From Mycoplasmopsis edwardii (GTDB lineage Bacteria; Bacillota_I; Bacilli_A; Mycoplasmatales; Metamycoplasmataceae): 64,000 bases of DNA. The stretch covers positions 558,001 to 622,000 of the forward strand of contig NZ_LS991951.1 in NCBI RefSeq assembly GCF_900476105.1. Reading direction: 5' to 3'. The notes beneath the pieces were generated by a model, which did no database searches, was not told the origin of the DNA, and worked only from the letters and a program-made list of their open reading frames with translations. A program made the translations under genes and the position numbers. Of the stretch, positions 1 through 9,813 are shown in pieces (within the stretch, counting starts at the first letter, position 1; each line of letters opens with the position of its first letter).

Positions 1-1382
1 TTTAATGCATCTGCAACGTGTAAATTAGTTCCAAAATATCACTTAGTTGGATATTTTGTTGAATCACTTGGTTTTTGAAAGTCTAAAATTCAAATAGTTC
101 CTGATGTCCCAAATGATTGTTTATCACCTACTGGGTTAGTAAACTCAATGCTATATGTTTGCATTGCAGCTCTTTTGTAGTGATCATTTACTAAACTTCT
201 TGCTAATCCACTAAAACGTCATTGGTTTCTTCCGATTCAATCACTTCTTAATGGAGCTTTATCTACTTCTTTCCCTGTTGCTAAAGCTAGACCTAAAAAA
301 TTACCCTGTGCATCATACTTTGGTAAAGTAAATCCCTTTAAATATGAAGATTCATATGAGTCGATTCCTTGCTCTTTAGCCTTTTGGTCAAAATCAAATA
401 TTGCTTTTTTAGCATTAAAATCAATGTTCGGATGATAATCACTTGGATTAATACCATTAAAGTTTAAATATGACTTTAAAGCTTTTAAATAAGAAACATT
501 TTCTCTTACAAACCTTTGATCATATGTTAGTTTTTCGTAAATTGTGTAATCTTGATCAAGCACTTCGTAAGGAGTCGGAATTACTATTTCTTGTATTGAG
601 CCATCAAATGGGTTAAATTTAAATCCTTGGAAGATAACTTTTCTTGTTATTTTTTCTTTTTCATTAGTTTTGTTAGTAAATTCTATTTCTAATACCAAGG
701 CACCTAATCAGTTTGAAACAACTTGATTTTTCTGGTTTGTATAATGTATGATATTTTTAATTTTGTGTGAATATGAATCTGAATTACCGCCTGTTACAAA
801 GATTTCTAAATCCGCAATGTTGACTTCTGTCGGATAAACTTCATGTATTTGTTTATTTGTATTTGAAACCTTAGTTAAGGTTACTTCAATATCTCCAAGT
901 TTATCACTTGTAATTTCGAAGTTTTTCGGTGATAATGGTGATTCAAGTTTTTCTGACCCATCATTATAAATAACTCTTGCATTTAATAATTGTGTGATGT
1001 TGCTAGGAGGTAAAAATAAACCTGTGTAAATACCGCTTTGTTCTTTTAGAGTCTTAATTGGGTATTCATTATCATTAATTAAAATGCTAAATTTAGTTAA
1101 ATCATTTGTAGGGAGATCTTTTTTAGTCGAAAATCAAAAAGTTAAGTGACGATCATTTTCAACTAGTTGTGTGATTTCAAAGTTTTGGATTACGTAATCT
1201 TTTAAATATTCATTTTCAGGGATTATTGGCTGTGATATTACTAGGTTATTAGTTTCTGGTTCTTGTTTTGTAGGATTTTGTGTTTTTGCATCTTCATAAT
1301 TACATGAAGATAATGCGCCTAATGAAAAAATAGCAGATGTTAAACTGCATATTTTTATTAAGTTGAAAATTTTCTTTTTCAT
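1..1382 (-). CDS. Mycoplasma immunoglobulin protease (MIP / DUF31 serine protease) lipoprotein, 3' end cut by window
   Basis: The first 460 residues are visible; the rest lies left of the window. It opens with a lipoprotein signal peptide ending in a lipobox (GALSSC, Cys about residue 27), so it should be anchored on the outer face of the membrane. Near the left edge it reads SGTIWILDF, then YFGTNLHVADAL, which is the catalytic-His block of the DUF31 chymotrypsin-like proteases. The His codon is at positions 18-20. The Asp and Ser of the triad would lie outside, so catalytic integrity cannot be judged. In known MIB-MIP systems MIP cleaves IgG captured by MIB. It starts 1 nt after the F1-like beta stop and is probably the last gene of that operon. 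Family call is strong; IgG as substrate is inferred from family and context. Confidence 0.85.
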
Positions 1383-1383
1383 A

Positions 1384-2784
1384 TTATTCTGCTGAAGAAT
1401 TGTTTAATTCAAGTTCTTCATCAGTTGGGATATTTAAGTTAGAACCAACATATTGGAAAATCTCAGGGCTTTGTTTTAAGTATTTACCTTCTAAGATTCT
1501 GATAACACTATCAACTGTGTCTTCCATTGAAACGAATACTCCTGGTGATTTTGTAAAGTGTTCTGTCATGAAGAAGTTTTGTGTGAAGAAGTTTTCAAGT
1601 TGTAAAGCTTTTTTAACTGTGTTCTTACTTTCTTCATCAAGTTCGTCAAATCCAAGGATTAAGATAACGTCTTCAAGGTCTTTATAAGCTTTTAAAACTC
1701 TTTTAGCTTCAATAATTGCCTCAAAGTGTTTTCTACCTAGGTATTCTTCGCTAACTGAGTTTGATTGACTAGCTAATGGATCAAAAGCAGGGAAAATATT
1801 TTTAGCTGATTGTGCTCTTGAAAGAACTAAACTTCCATCTAAGTGATTAAATACTGCAACGGCTGATGGATCTGATAAGTCATCCATTGGTAAGAACATT
1901 GTTTGGAATGATGTAATTGAACCATTGTCATTTTTGTATAAACGGTCTTCAATGTTAGCAACGTCACTTTCAAGTGTTGATTGGTAACCACCAACTGATG
2001 GTCTTTTTCCTAATGAAGCACTTGTTTCGTTTTCTGCTTGTAAGAAACGGTAAATGTTATCAATGAATAATAAAACATCTTGGTTTTCTTTGTCTCTTAA
2101 GTATTCGGCAGCTGTGACACCAATTGGAACAATCGACATACGAGCTCCAGGTGATTCGTTCATTTTTGAGATGTACATTGCTGATTTATTCATTAGATTT
2201 GATGAATTAAGCTCATTGTAAAGTTCAATTGCTTCTCTTGAACGTTCTCCTGACCCAATGAAAATGTTTGAAGTGTTTTCGCTTTGTTTGTTAATGTTGA
2301 AAATCATTTCTTTCATTAACACTGTTTTACCAACTCCAGCTCCCCCAAAGATACCTAATTTGTATCCTTTGATAATTGGGATAAAGAAGTCGATTGCTTT
2401 AATACCTGTTTCGATGAATTCAACTCTGTTTGATAAGAATCTTTCTTCATTGACTGTTGAGTTCATTTCAACTTTTTCTGTTCCATAGTAAGCATTTTCT
2501 GGTAATAATGCTTCACCTTTGAATGAGTAAATGTTGTTTAGTGAGTTTTTACCAACTGGAACCATGAAACTGTGCCCTAAGTTTGTTACTTCATCATTAA
2601 TTGAGATTTCTTGTGAGTTGTAAATGATAATAGCTCTAACAGTAGTATCATTTAAAATTCTTTTTACAAGTAAGTAAGTTTTACCGTTGTGTAATGTTAA
2701 TAAATAGTTAACTTTAGGTAAGTTATTCTTTGGAAATTCTATTTCAATAACATCTGATCATAAATTTATAATTTTACCGTTCAT
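1384..2784 (-). CDS. F1-like X0 ATPase beta subunit (MSC_0618 family)
   Basis: 466 residues, a paralogue of AtpD with the same fold. The Walker A motif is intact ([11 protein letters not shown], about residue 133). The catalytic-Glu segment is GSGERSREA, Walker B is [12 protein letters not shown], and the DELSEED region reads DELDEES. ATP hydrolysis is therefore plausible. The full start is ATG at 2784, upstream of an in-frame TGA(Trp), and it shares one base with the alpha stop (TAATG), so the two are translationally coupled. It is much more diverged from the housekeeping AtpD at 32.8-34.2 kb than normal for orthologues. In the mycoplasma family this subunit belongs to a membrane-associated ATPase of uncertain function linked to MIB-MIP. 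Confidence 0.93.
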
Positions 2785-4313
2785 TATCTATCTCCTAACT
2801 TTGTAGCAACATCTAATAAGTATGATTCATCAAATTTTGCAAATTCGTGATCCACTTCGATTTCTCAGTTAAGACCAACAAATTCTGAGTATTGTTTAAG
2901 TGCTGAAGCAAAGAATGAACGTAATAAGTTGTCATCGTAGTTCTCTTCATCACTTGTTAATTTTTCAAATGCTAATTCAGCATCTTGGTGTGAATAAATA
3001 ATTTCATCTAAGAATTGTAATGCTTTTTCTTGATCCTTAATTCCTTTTAATAAACCTCATGAAATTAATTTAGAAGTTAATAATACTGTTTGACTTGAGT
3101 AAATTGAGAAACCTTTTTGATTAAATAATTTTTCGATCATTTTACCTTTGTGTAATAAAGCTGTAGTTTCTTTGTTAAAGTCATAATCAAGCATCGCTAA
3201 TTTTAAGTGACGTTTGTATTTTCTGAAGATTTTACCAATTTCGGCAGCAACTTTTGTTACTGATCTACTTTGTACACTTGAACCTGTACGTGAAACTGAT
3301 AAGTTAATGTTAATAGCTGGCAAGATACCTTGTGAGAATAAATCTGCGCTTGTTACAATTTGACCATCAGTAATTGAAATAATGTTTGATGAAATTAATG
3401 ATGTAATATCTCCGTCAACTGTTTGTAAAATAGGTAAAGCTGTAATTGTTTTTCTGTTAACAAATGAACCTGAACGTTCTAAAAGTTGTGAATGTGAGAA
3501 GAATGTATCTCCAGGCATGGCTTCTTTACCAACTGGTCTATCAGTTAAAAGAGCAATTTCACGAATAATGTTTGCGTGTTTTGTTAAATCATCAAATACA
3601 ATTAAAGCATCATCTGTTTGTGAAATGTTTTCCGCATGTGCCATACCGATGTAAGGAGCTAAATATTGTTCAAAAGCACTTGTTGAAGGAGCATCAATAA
3701 TAATTACATTGTGAATTACTCCATAGTCTTTAAGTGTGTTGTAAATTCTTGAGATCGCTTCACGTTTTTGACCAATGGCTACATAGATACATTTTGTACC
3801 TTCTTTAGCTTGGTTGATAATTGTGTTTAAAGCAATATGTGTTTTACCTGTTTGACGGTCACCAATAATTAATTCACGTTGCCCTTTTCCGATTGGAATT
3901 AATAAGTCAACTGCAACTAGACCTGTAAATAATTGAGTGTCTAATCTTTGCACTGACATAAGGTCATGAGCTAATTCAAATACTTTACTTCCAGTAGGTT
4001 CATGTGTTGCATCATTTTTTTCTTGGTAAGGTAAAATGATGTTTCCGAAAATGTCGATAACATTACCAAATAATTTGTATGGTGTATCAACTCTTGCATC
4101 ATCGTTTTCTAAAATAATTTCTGAACCAATTTGAAGTTGGTTTTCTTTTGTGTTCGCAATTAAGAAAGCTTTGTTTTCTGTTGCATTAATTAACATTAAT
4201 TTAACATCTTTGTTTTTTGCTAAATGATAGAATTGTTTTTGTTTATAAGGAAAAACACCTGAAACTTCAACAATGTAATCAAATATAGATGTAATTTTTG
4301 GATTTTTATACAT
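2784..4313 (-). CDS. F1-like X0 ATPase alpha subunit (MSC_0619 family)
   Basis: 509 residues, homologous to AtpA. It has the P-loop GDRQTGKTH (about residue 150) and the arginine-finger segment SVSRTGSS, the counterpart of SVSRVGSA in AtpA, so the residues that complete the beta active site are kept. The extreme N terminus is shortened relative to AtpA: the delta-binding N-terminal helix is replaced by MYKNPKITSIFDYIVEVSG. The C-terminal 90 residues lie beyond an in-frame TGA(Trp) and end at TAA 2784-2786, overlapping the beta start. It would form the alternating alpha/beta hexamer of the F1-like complex. Confidence 0.93.
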
Positions 4314-4314
4314 A

Positions 4315-6444
4315 TTAAATTCCTTTCACTCCTAGTATTAATAAGACTAGTCCAATAACTAAAATAGTTCCAAATACAATTGAAAGTAAGATTGTTAGTT
4401 TTTTGTATTGTTTTGATTTTTTCAACATAAATGAAGCAACTAATGAAACTGCATTTACGATAGAACCAATTGTTCCAATTACAAATAATCCAATTCCTAA
4501 GTTTCTATTAATATTGCTGTTTTGTTGTCTTGTTTGTCTATTAATCTCTTTTAATGAGTTGTATTTTTCTGCTTGATTTTGTTTTTTAGACTCTTCGGTA
4601 TTTGGTTCATCTGGGTTTTCTTGAATGTTTTGATCTTCAATAACTTCCTGTAATAATAGAAGTTCATCTGATGATGTTTTTAAGTCATTAATAAACTTAT
4701 CATATCATTTTGAAACATTGAAGGTTGATAAGTCTGTTGTTTTTCTTAACTTATAAATTTTTGTTTCTAGGTTTTGGTAAAATTCATCAATTTCTTTTGG
4801 ATCAATTTCTCTTTCAGATAATTTACCTGGTAGTTTTTCATCTCTTTTCATTCTAATTCAAAGTTTTGACTTTTTACTGTTAATTCCATTAACTAATGAA
4901 AAGAAGTATGGTAAGTTGTTGATTGATGATGTTTTTAAAGCTGTTAGAAGAAGTTCTCTCATGTTAGCTTTAAAATCATTAATTAATTTAACGTTTGCAA
5001 TGCTTCCGTTATTAATGTGAACATCTGGTTTATAAACATCAATTGCTTTATTAAATTCATTAACTATTTTTTCAGTATTGATTAATTTAACACCACTATC
5101 GATAATATGGAATAAAGCGTCTGAGACACTTTGGCTTGCTAATTTTTCATAATCAATTCTTGAATCAATGCCTAAGGCGCTATATAATGAACCATAAACG
5201 CTTTGAATTGATTCATATAAACTTTCTTTTAATAATGCTGTTTCAGGTGTATCTTTAACAACATTAATTTCGAAAGATCTTTTTGATTCTGTGTTAATTG
5301 AATCTTTTAATTCAACAGTTGCAACTAGGTTGTTTCCTTGTAATTCAGTTTTTGTAACTGTATAAATGTATCTTGTGTTGATTGGGTTTTTGAAGAAGAA
5401 CACTTCACTACTATGTGTTCCTGATGAAATTAATTTTGAAATTTGATCGAGAGTTTTATCAGCATATTGGAATTTAACCTCTGGTGATAATGGTGGAATA
5501 CCTTGAAATACTTCATCTTTTTTGGTTGGATCAAGCACTTTGTCTTCTGGGTTTTGATCTTCTGCTGGTAAATCTTCTTCCTCTTCTACTTTTTTTTCTT
5601 TTTCTTCTTCCTCATCTTGAGTCAATTTAATATTCATTTCTAAATCAAAATCAAGAACTCTTGGTTTAATTTTAGAAATAATGTAATCATCTCATGAGTT
5701 AAAGTTTTTAGGCGGATTAATAATATATCCGTTTTTATCGTTTAATTTTTCAAAGTTTAAGAAAACATCTTTATCAAGTTCAGGAACATCGGCATCATCA
5801 TAAAATAATGAACCTGATTTTTCTGATAACTCTTTTCCATATTGTTCTAATGATTTTTTGAATCTTTCTTCATTAAAATCATTAACTCTGTTTCCTTCGA
5901 TAACTTTGAACTCAGCTCCTTGACCTGCAGCTGTAACATAATCAGTTGGTGAACTTAATCCTGTTCAAACATTTGAATATGTTTTTTCACCAATTTTAAT
6001 TTCGGAAACATTAACATTTCTGTTTGTTGAAATCATTTTAGGGAACAAGAAGTTAAGTCCTTTTCCAATTGGGTTTTCTTGAATTTCTTGTTTATGTTTT
6101 TTAATGTATGAATCAACAATTTTTAAATAAGTAATCTTACTTAATTGCTTTTTGTAATCATCTTCGAATTTTTCTGCTTTTCCTATTTCATCATTTACAT
6201 AACTTTCGAACGCATTTAATGCGCCTGAAACCATTTCTTTTAATTTATCTGAGGCTTCAGAACTAAATGTATTGAAGTTTGGATCATTTGTAGGTTCTTT
6301 TGGTGCTTCAGGTTTAGTTGGTTTTTCAGGGTTAGTATTGTTTGATGCTGAAGCATTATTTTCAGCAGATAAAACTACTAATGGTAAAGATAAAGGAGTT
6401 GCTAACGATAATGTTCTGAAAATTCTTTTTCATTTTTTACTCAT
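4315..6444 (-). CDS. F1-like ATPase-associated membrane-anchored subunit (MSC_0620 family)
   Basis: 709 residues, the largest subunit of the cluster. An N-terminal hydrophobic segment (residues 12-28) looks like a signal peptide or membrane anchor without a Cys lipobox. A Pro/Lys/Glu-rich stretch follows at about 35-60. A strongly acidic low-complexity run (DEEEEKEKKVEEEEDLPAED) lies near residue 277, and two C-terminal transmembrane helices (about 630-705) are separated by a basic KKSKQYKK loop. The topology suggests a large extracytoplasmic domain, a candidate for linking the cytoplasmic F1-like head to surface proteins. Start chosen at ATG 6444 because it has a full Shine-Dalgarno (GAGGAGG) nine bases upstream. 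It overlaps the previous gene by 8 nt. The family name is from memory of mycoplasma annotations; the biochemical role is unknown. Confidence 0.82.
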
Positions 6445-6892
6445 AGTTTTCAACCTCCTCTATGCTTAAAATTTTCTTCATTTTAGTTTTGAAGTATAAG
6501 TTATTTAAATCTTCAAGTTCTAAAACTTCTTCAATTGTTCAACCCAAGTATTGTTTTGAGTTAAGCTCATAAATTTTTCTTTTAATTTCAGCTAACTCCT
6601 TTTTAGAAGTTGTAGATTTTTTAGTTGTTTTATAAAAGTTAATGTTTGAGAATGTTTTGATTTCAATTGATTCTGTTCTAGCAATGAAGTTTGAACTTTC
6701 TAAGAAAGAATAAAATTCATTTTTAGTATTTGAATTTACAAATTTTAATAAAACATTTGAATATGAACCAATTGATTTTTTATCAATTAATACTCAATCA
6801 TTTTCATCATTGTGATTTATGTAAACCGAATAGTCAGAAAGACTAATTTTCTTTCCATTTAAGAAGGTAATGTTGATATTTTTAAAATTCAT
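6437..6892 (-). CDS. F1-like ATPase epsilon-like subunit (MSC_0621 family)
   Basis: 151 residues. The N-terminal half is beta-rich (MNFKNINITFLNGKKISLSD...) and the C-terminal half is helical and charged (KKELAEIKRKIYELNSKQY, then EEVLELEDLNNLYF), which matches the two-domain layout of F1 epsilon. Sequence identity to AtpC is not obvious by eye, so the call rests mainly on gene order in the conserved seven-gene cluster. Start ATG shares a base with the stop of the gamma-like gene upstream (TAATG). The stop lies inside the start region of the MSC_0620 gene. Confidence 0.75.
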
Positions 6893-7782
6893 TAGTTACC
6901 TCCATCAAAGATTGTTTTTTTCTTTTTGGTTAATAAGATAATTTCTTCAATTTGTTTTTCTTGTTTTGCTCTATTGACTCTCTTATTAACAATTAAAAGT
7001 TCTTCATCAATTTGCTTAATTTTTTTGTCGATTGTAACAAGGTTGTTTTTTGCATTATAGAATGAAGATTCAGTGATAAGTGAGTTAATAACATTTTCTA
7101 AGAAAACAAAGATTTGTGATTCAATAAAGTTTTCAATGTTAGGATAAATTTTGTATTCTTTTAATGAGTCAGTTTCACCAACATTTTCTTCAATTTGTAA
7201 TAACTTGTGAACGTCGAAGTTTTCAAGCGGCAAGATTGTGAATGGATCTTTATAGTTTTTGTTTGAGTTGATAACAAAGTTTACTTTTGAATAGTTTGTT
7301 TCAACGAAAAGAATCTTAATAATCTTTGTAAGAATTTTTATTAAATTTTTGTATGAAGAATTTTCGAAATCTTTAATTAATTCTAATTTATTTGAAGTAA
7401 CAAAGTTTTTCGCTCTTTCACCGATTGTAATGAAATCAATGTTAACTTTTTTACTTCTTTTTAAAATTTCTCTTTCATATCTTGAATATGAGTCAGTTCC
7501 GTATTTTTGTTCTTCTGTTAAGTAGATGTATAACTCTTTTGGTTTTTTAATTTTTTGTTTGAGTAATTCTATTTTGTTTGTCTGAATAAAATTATTTTTA
7601 ATGTTATATTTTTCTTTTAACCCATCAAGCATTTGAGAGTTTAAAAGCGCATTGTCTACATAGAAAGATAATCTTCTTGTTAAGTTAAGAATATTGATTA
7701 ACAAAATGTTTTTATCATTGTTAACTTTAATTTTAATATTCTCTAAATTATTTTTCTTTTGAATGAGATCTTTAATGTGCAT
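6892..7782 (-). CDS. F1-like ATPase gamma-like subunit (MSC_0622 family)
   Basis: 296 residues, no internal TGA. Both ends are predicted coiled coil (residues 1-60 MHIKDLIQKKNNLENIKIKV..., and 235-290 KKIKQIDEELLIVNKRVNRAKQEK), the arrangement expected of a gamma rotor shaft with a globular middle. Direct similarity to AtpG is weak by eye. The assignment is from architecture and from its position between the MSC_0623-like and epsilon-like genes. Start and stop both overlap neighbours by one base (TAATG junctions). Confidence 0.75.
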   Translation of the reverse strand: MHIKDLIQKKNNLENIKIKVNNDKNILLINILNLTRRLSFYVDNALLNSQMLDGLKEKYNIKNNFIQTNKIELLKQKIKKPKELYIYLTEEQKYGTDSYSRYEREILKRSKKVNIDFITIGERAKNFVTSNKLELIKDFENSSYKNLIKILTKIIKILFVETNYSKVNFVINSNKNYKDPFTILPLENFDVHKLLQIEENVGETDSLKEYKIYPNIENFIESQIFVFLENVINSLITESSFYNAKNNLVTIDKKIKQIDEELLIVNKRVNRAKQEKQIEEIILLTKKKKTIFDGGN

Positions 7783-8297
7783 TAGTTAACTTTAACTGTT
7801 AAGTCTTTTGAGAAAAATAATTTTAATGAGTCAGATTCGTAAAATAGAATGGTATTTGGAATTATTTCTAAGAAGTATCCCTTGTGTAAGAAGTTTCCTA
7901 TTTCATCATTTAATCCACGTAGAAGTTTGTGAACTTCATAATCATCTGATGAACTAAAGTTTATTGAGTAATTATCAGATAATGATAATTCGTTTGCAAT
8001 CATTGGGATCATAACGCTTTGGCTATATTTTAAATTTAAGTTAAATGTAATTGTGAATTCATCAAAAATTAAATTGTACTTATTATCAATAGCTTCACTT
8101 ATTCTATTTTTTATTATGTTAAATTCATTAGAAGAAAATCCTAAGTTATTAACTAATAAAGGTTTACTCATTAATGTTTCAAATGAAATTAATTTATCTT
8201 TGTTTTCATTAATTAAGTTATTGTAATTTTTGTATAAGTCAAAAATTGGTTCTTTGTTTTCATTTTTTCTTTTAAAGAATGTAATTTTATCGATCAT
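7782..8297 (-). CDS. F1-like ATPase-associated protein (MSC_0623 family)
   Basis: 171 residues, soluble, rich in Asn, Ile, Leu and Phe, without a signal peptide or transmembrane helix. No motif outside the family is recognisable. It sits between the polytopic membrane protein and the gamma-like gene and its stop overlaps the gamma start by one base. Conservation of this gene in F1-like ATPase clusters suggests a structural or peripheral-stalk role, but that is inference. A Shine-Dalgarno (GGAGAAA) precedes ATG 8297. Confidence 0.72.
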   Translation of the reverse strand: MIDKITFFKRKNENKEPIFDLYKNYNNLINENKDKLISFETLMSKPLLVNNLGFSSNEFNIIKNRISEAIDNKYNLIFDEFTITFNLNLKYSQSVMIPMIANELSLSDNYSINFSSSDDYEVHKLLRGLNDEIGNFLHKGYFLEIIPNTILFYESDSLKLFFSKDLTVKVN

Positions 8298-8305
8298 AAT
8301 TTCTC

Positions 8306-9778
8306 CTAACTAGCTTTCTTTTTACCAAACATTTTAATACCTAATGTTACTTGTAAGCTTACTGATAAATATGCAAAGAATACAAGAATAACTGATACAT
8401 ATGTGATTGTAATAATTTTTACAATTGAAATTGGTGTTGGTACTGAAACAAGTACATGGTTTAAGTGTGTTAATAAAACGTGGTTTAATCCGAAGATCAT
8501 CAATAATGCAATTTTTAATCCAAACATTAATACTAAGAAGAAAACACTTGCTTTTGTTAATGATTTGTTGCTAATTAAATAATGAATAAATGTCGCAAAC
8601 GAGAACAGTGAAATAACAAATAAATTGATTAAGTTAATGTTTGAATTTTCAAGTGTAATGATTGAGAATAAAAATGGTGTTCAAAGAAGTAATTGAATAA
8701 TTGTAAATCTGATTCCTAAGCCAATTGGGTTTTTAGTTGAAACAACTTTTGTATATGCTAAAACAAAGTATAAAGCTGTAAATATTGCACCTAAGATAAT
8801 AATAACTGCATTTTTTACAGAGTAACTTACTTCACTTCCTAAAACAGCATATTTAACTTTTGAGCCAAATAATAAGATACATAATCAAATTAAGATCACA
8901 AAGATAAATACTAGTCCTAATAAGAATTTATCTTTTTCTTGAACTTGGTAAACTGTTTTTTCTGAAATCTTGTGTAGTTTCATTGCATTTGAACCGATGA
9001 TTAAGAAAACAATTAATGTGAATACTAAGATAATCATAAAGAGGTTTTTAACACTTTTTTCATTAAATAATAATTCAACAAATGCTCAGTATTTTTGATC
9101 TGATCCTTTGAATAAATTATTTCTTGTTGCATAACTGATTCACACAAATACATTTATTAGCACAAATGCTAAAAGTAATAATTGTGATACTGTTTGTATA
9201 ATGATTGGTACTAATGATTTATATACAACAGGGTCAGATTTTCTTTTTAAAATAAATTTGTAAATTTCAAAAGCTACGTTGATAACAACTAATGGAACTA
9301 ATAATAATGATAGTTTTAAGTATTCTACTGCATTATATGGTAGTCCGTTTGGTTGTTTAATAAATGTGATAAATAAAATAAATGATGTTAAAGATAAAAC
9401 TAAGTATAATCCGTAAAATACTGAATATTGTTTTATCCTTTCTTTTTGGTCATTAATATTGCTAAAGTTTTTAAATACACTAAATAAAAACACGAAATAC
9501 AATATGCTGAACCTAATTAAAATAATTGCATTACTTTGTTGTTTGCCATATGTTTCAAAAGCTAAAAAGTTAAGTAGTAAGGGGCTTTTTTGCCCGCTTA
9601 TTAATTCACCAGGGAATAATCATGAATCCATTTTAATGAATAAAATTAATGAACCAATTGCAAATAGTAAAACTAATGCAAGTTTATAACCAAGGATTCA
9701 TTCATTACCTAACTTAGAACTTATTTGTGAATTATAGTTAACATAAATTCTTTTCTTTTCGAATAAGTCTTTGTTCAT
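8306..9778 (-). CDS. F1-like ATPase-associated polytopic membrane protein (MSC_0624 family)
   Basis: 490 residues with about twelve hydrophobic segments (for example VFLFSVFKNF, LVLSLTSFILFITFI, LSLLLVPLVVINVAF, VILVFFAYLSVSL) and a basic C terminus (KMFGKKKAS). It is the probable membrane sector (X0) component of the F1-like ATPase, taking the place of Fo a/c, to which it shows no visible similarity. No conserved proton-channel residue can be picked out by eye. It is the first of seven ATPase genes and follows the MIB gene by 35 nt with its own Shine-Dalgarno (GGAAAGAA). Confidence 0.82.
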
Positions 9779-9813
9779 ATTCTTCCTTTCTTATTAAGTT
9801 TAATATTACATAA

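Noticed and set aside
1400..2488. Plus-strand open frames opposite the F1-like beta gene
   Set aside because: They are antisense shadows of a conserved ATPase gene with no promoter or Shine-Dalgarno.
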